Shown here: positions 7,260 through 8,413 of the stretch, piece after piece
Numbering within the stretch: position 1 is the first letter of the stretch
Layout: every line of letters starts with the position of its first letter
Assembly (NCBI GenBank): GCA_017988355.1
Contig: JAGNRX010000043.1
Location: 1-8,413, forward strand
Origin: Bacteroidales bacterium
Lineage (GTDB): Bacteria; Bacteroidota; Bacteroidia; Bacteroidales; P3
Direction of reading: 5' to 3'
DNA: 8,413 bases
Program-made: the position numbers and the translations under genes
The notes under the pieces: generated by a model
Told to the model about the DNA's origin: nothing
Databases searched by the model: none
Seen by the model: the letters and a program-made list of their open reading frames with translations, nothing else

Positions 7260-8413
7260 TGGCAGAGGAGTTAAGCATAAACCCTTATTACGATAAGCTT
7301 TCGCCAATACTCCAAACACTTCCAGAAACCCCTGGTGTATATCAGTATTTTGATAAAAATGGAATAATAATATATATAGGAAAGGCTAAGAATTTAAAAA
7401 ATAGAGTCCTTTCCTATTTCCATAATGATATAAACCACAATTCCAAAACTCGTCTCCTTGTTCGTAAGATTTACCATATAGAGCTAATTCACGTTAACAC
7501 TGAAACAGAGGCTCTACTCCTGGAATGCAACCTAATAAAGAAACATAGGCCACGCTATAATATCCTCTTAAAAGACGATAAATCTTATCCTTGGATACGA
7601 ATAACCAATGAGGAGTTCCCTAAGATATTTAAGACAAGAAACCTTATTAAAGATGGCTCGCTCTATTTTGGACCCTATCCAAGCAAAAGAGGAATCAAAG
7701 AACTTATGGACATTATTCGTTTAATGTTTCGTTATAGAACTTGTAACCTCAAACTAAGCGAGGAAAGTATTAAGTCAGGTAAATTTAAACCCTGTCTTAA
7801 CTATCAAATAAAGCTTTGTAATGCCCCTTGCATTGGAGAAGAAACAAAGGAGGATTATAATAAAACCATATCCATAATTAAGACTATGCTAAAAGGGGAT
7901 TTCTCTTCCCTAATAAAGGATTTGAAACAAGAGATGATGCTTTTAGCAGAGGAGCTTAAATTTGAACAAGCACAAGAAATAAAGGAGAGGATAAGCCTTT
8001 TAGAGAACTACCAATCCAAAACATCTATAGTAAGTAGTAAGATAAATGATGTTGAAGTATTTGCCTACACAAGTGGAGATAACTCAATATTCTTTAATAT
8101 GATGAAAGTTGTTGCAGGAATGGTTGTCTCTTCCTATTCAATGGAAGTTGTTAAGAAGCTTGAAGAAACAGACCAAGAAGTCTTCACCTCTGCAATAATT
8201 CAAAGTAGGGACAAGATGCAGTGGACGTTTAAAGAAATCATAGTACCTGAATATTTAGACTTGCCTGATGACTACCTAATACAAACAGTGCCTCAGATGG
8301 GAGAGAAGAAAAAGCTCCTTGAGCTATCCCTTCATAATGCTAAGTTCCGAAAGATAGAGAAATCAAAGAAAGCAACCTTACTTGATCCAGAACGCCATTC
8401 AAAAAGGATATTA
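7259..8413 (+). CDS. uvrC: Excinuclease ABC subunit C (3' partial)
   Basis: Nuclease subunit of UvrABC nucleotide excision repair, which cuts on both sides of a lesion after UvrB loading. The frame is open from the ATG at 7259 to the window end: 385 codons of a protein usually near 600. The GIY-YIG nuclease domain (about 20-102) shows PGVY (25-28), YIGKAKNLKNR (39-49, Arg49) and ALLLECNLIKKHRPRYN (85-101) with Glu89 as the likely metal ligand. Cys162, 179, 187 and 191 (C-x16-C-x7-C-x3-C, with KPCLNYQIKLC) correspond to the four cysteines that hold an iron-sulphur cluster in E. coli UvrC (154, 166, 174, 178). The UVR motif that binds UvrB spans about 218-256 (EELKFEQAQEIKERI). The RNase H-like nuclease core and helix-hairpin-helix tail lie beyond the window. 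The start overlaps the gldH stop by one base (TAATG). Truncation is due to the window edge. Confidence 0.97.
   Translation, partial: MAEELSINPYYDKLSPILQTLPETPGVYQYFDKNGIIIYIGKAKNLKNRVLSYFHNDINHNSKTRLLVRKIYHIELIHVNTETEALLLECNLIKKHRPRYNILLKDDKSYPWIRITNEEFPKIFKTRNLIKDGSLYFGPYPSKRGIKELMDIIRLMFRYRTCNLKLSEESIKSGKFKPCLNYQIKLCNAPCIGEETKEDYNKTISIIKTMLKGDFSSLIKDLKQEMMLLAEELKFEQAQEIKERISLLENYQSKTSIVSSKINDVEVFAYTSGDNSIFFNMMKVVAGMVVSSYSMEVVKKLEETDQEVFTSAIIQSRDKMQWTFKEIIVPEYLDLPDDYLIQTVPQMGEKKKLLELSLHNAKFRKIEKSKKATLLDPERHSKRIL

Noticed and set aside
1..8413. Searched for mobile elements, CRISPR arrays, tRNA or rRNA genes, toxin-antitoxin pairs and defence genes.
   Set aside because: No transposase or integrase, direct-repeat array, RNA gene signature or foreign-looking composition was seen; all coding space is filled by housekeeping and envelope genes.

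Overview
This is an AT-rich window of ordinary chromosomal DNA from a Gram-negative member of the Bacteroidota, most likely the Bacteroidales. The assignment rests on four observations: a DUF4290 gene directly upstream of murA, a GldH-type lipoprotein, two promoters of the TTTG / TAnnTTTG type used by this phylum, and A/T-rich start regions without Shine-Dalgarno sequences. I cannot name a genus from the sequence alone.

The layout is three transcription units, with no stretch over 300 bases lacking a gene. Unit 1 (+, bases 2-4262) is a UvrD/PcrA-family DNA helicase cut at its 5' end by the window edge, then a DUF4290 protein, then murA. The gaps are 35 and 11 bases, so the three are probably co-transcribed. 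Unit 2 (-, 5612-4332) is a secreted envelope protein with an OmpA-like C-terminal domain. It converges with murA, and a perfect 14-bp inverted repeat at the murA stop codon looks like a shared bidirectional terminator. Unit 3 (+, 5780 to the window end) is purC, a GldH-like lipoprotein and uvrC. gldH and uvrC overlap by one base (TAATG). uvrC runs off the window after 385 codons.

Units 2 and 3 diverge from a 167-base region holding one good Bacteroidota-type promoter in each direction. The two promoters share the string TTTGCACAA.

Functionally the genes are housekeeping: DNA repair at both ends (helicase and UvrC, which belong to the same excision pathway in E. coli), the first committed step of peptidoglycan synthesis (MurA), one purine synthesis step (PurC), and envelope proteins (OmpA-like, GldH-like). 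I found no mobile element, CRISPR array, RNA gene or convincing undescribed system. The most informative details are an Asp in place of the catalytic Cys of MurA, which predicts insensitivity to fosfomycin, and an OmpA-like domain that lacks the usual peptidoglycan-binding Asp.
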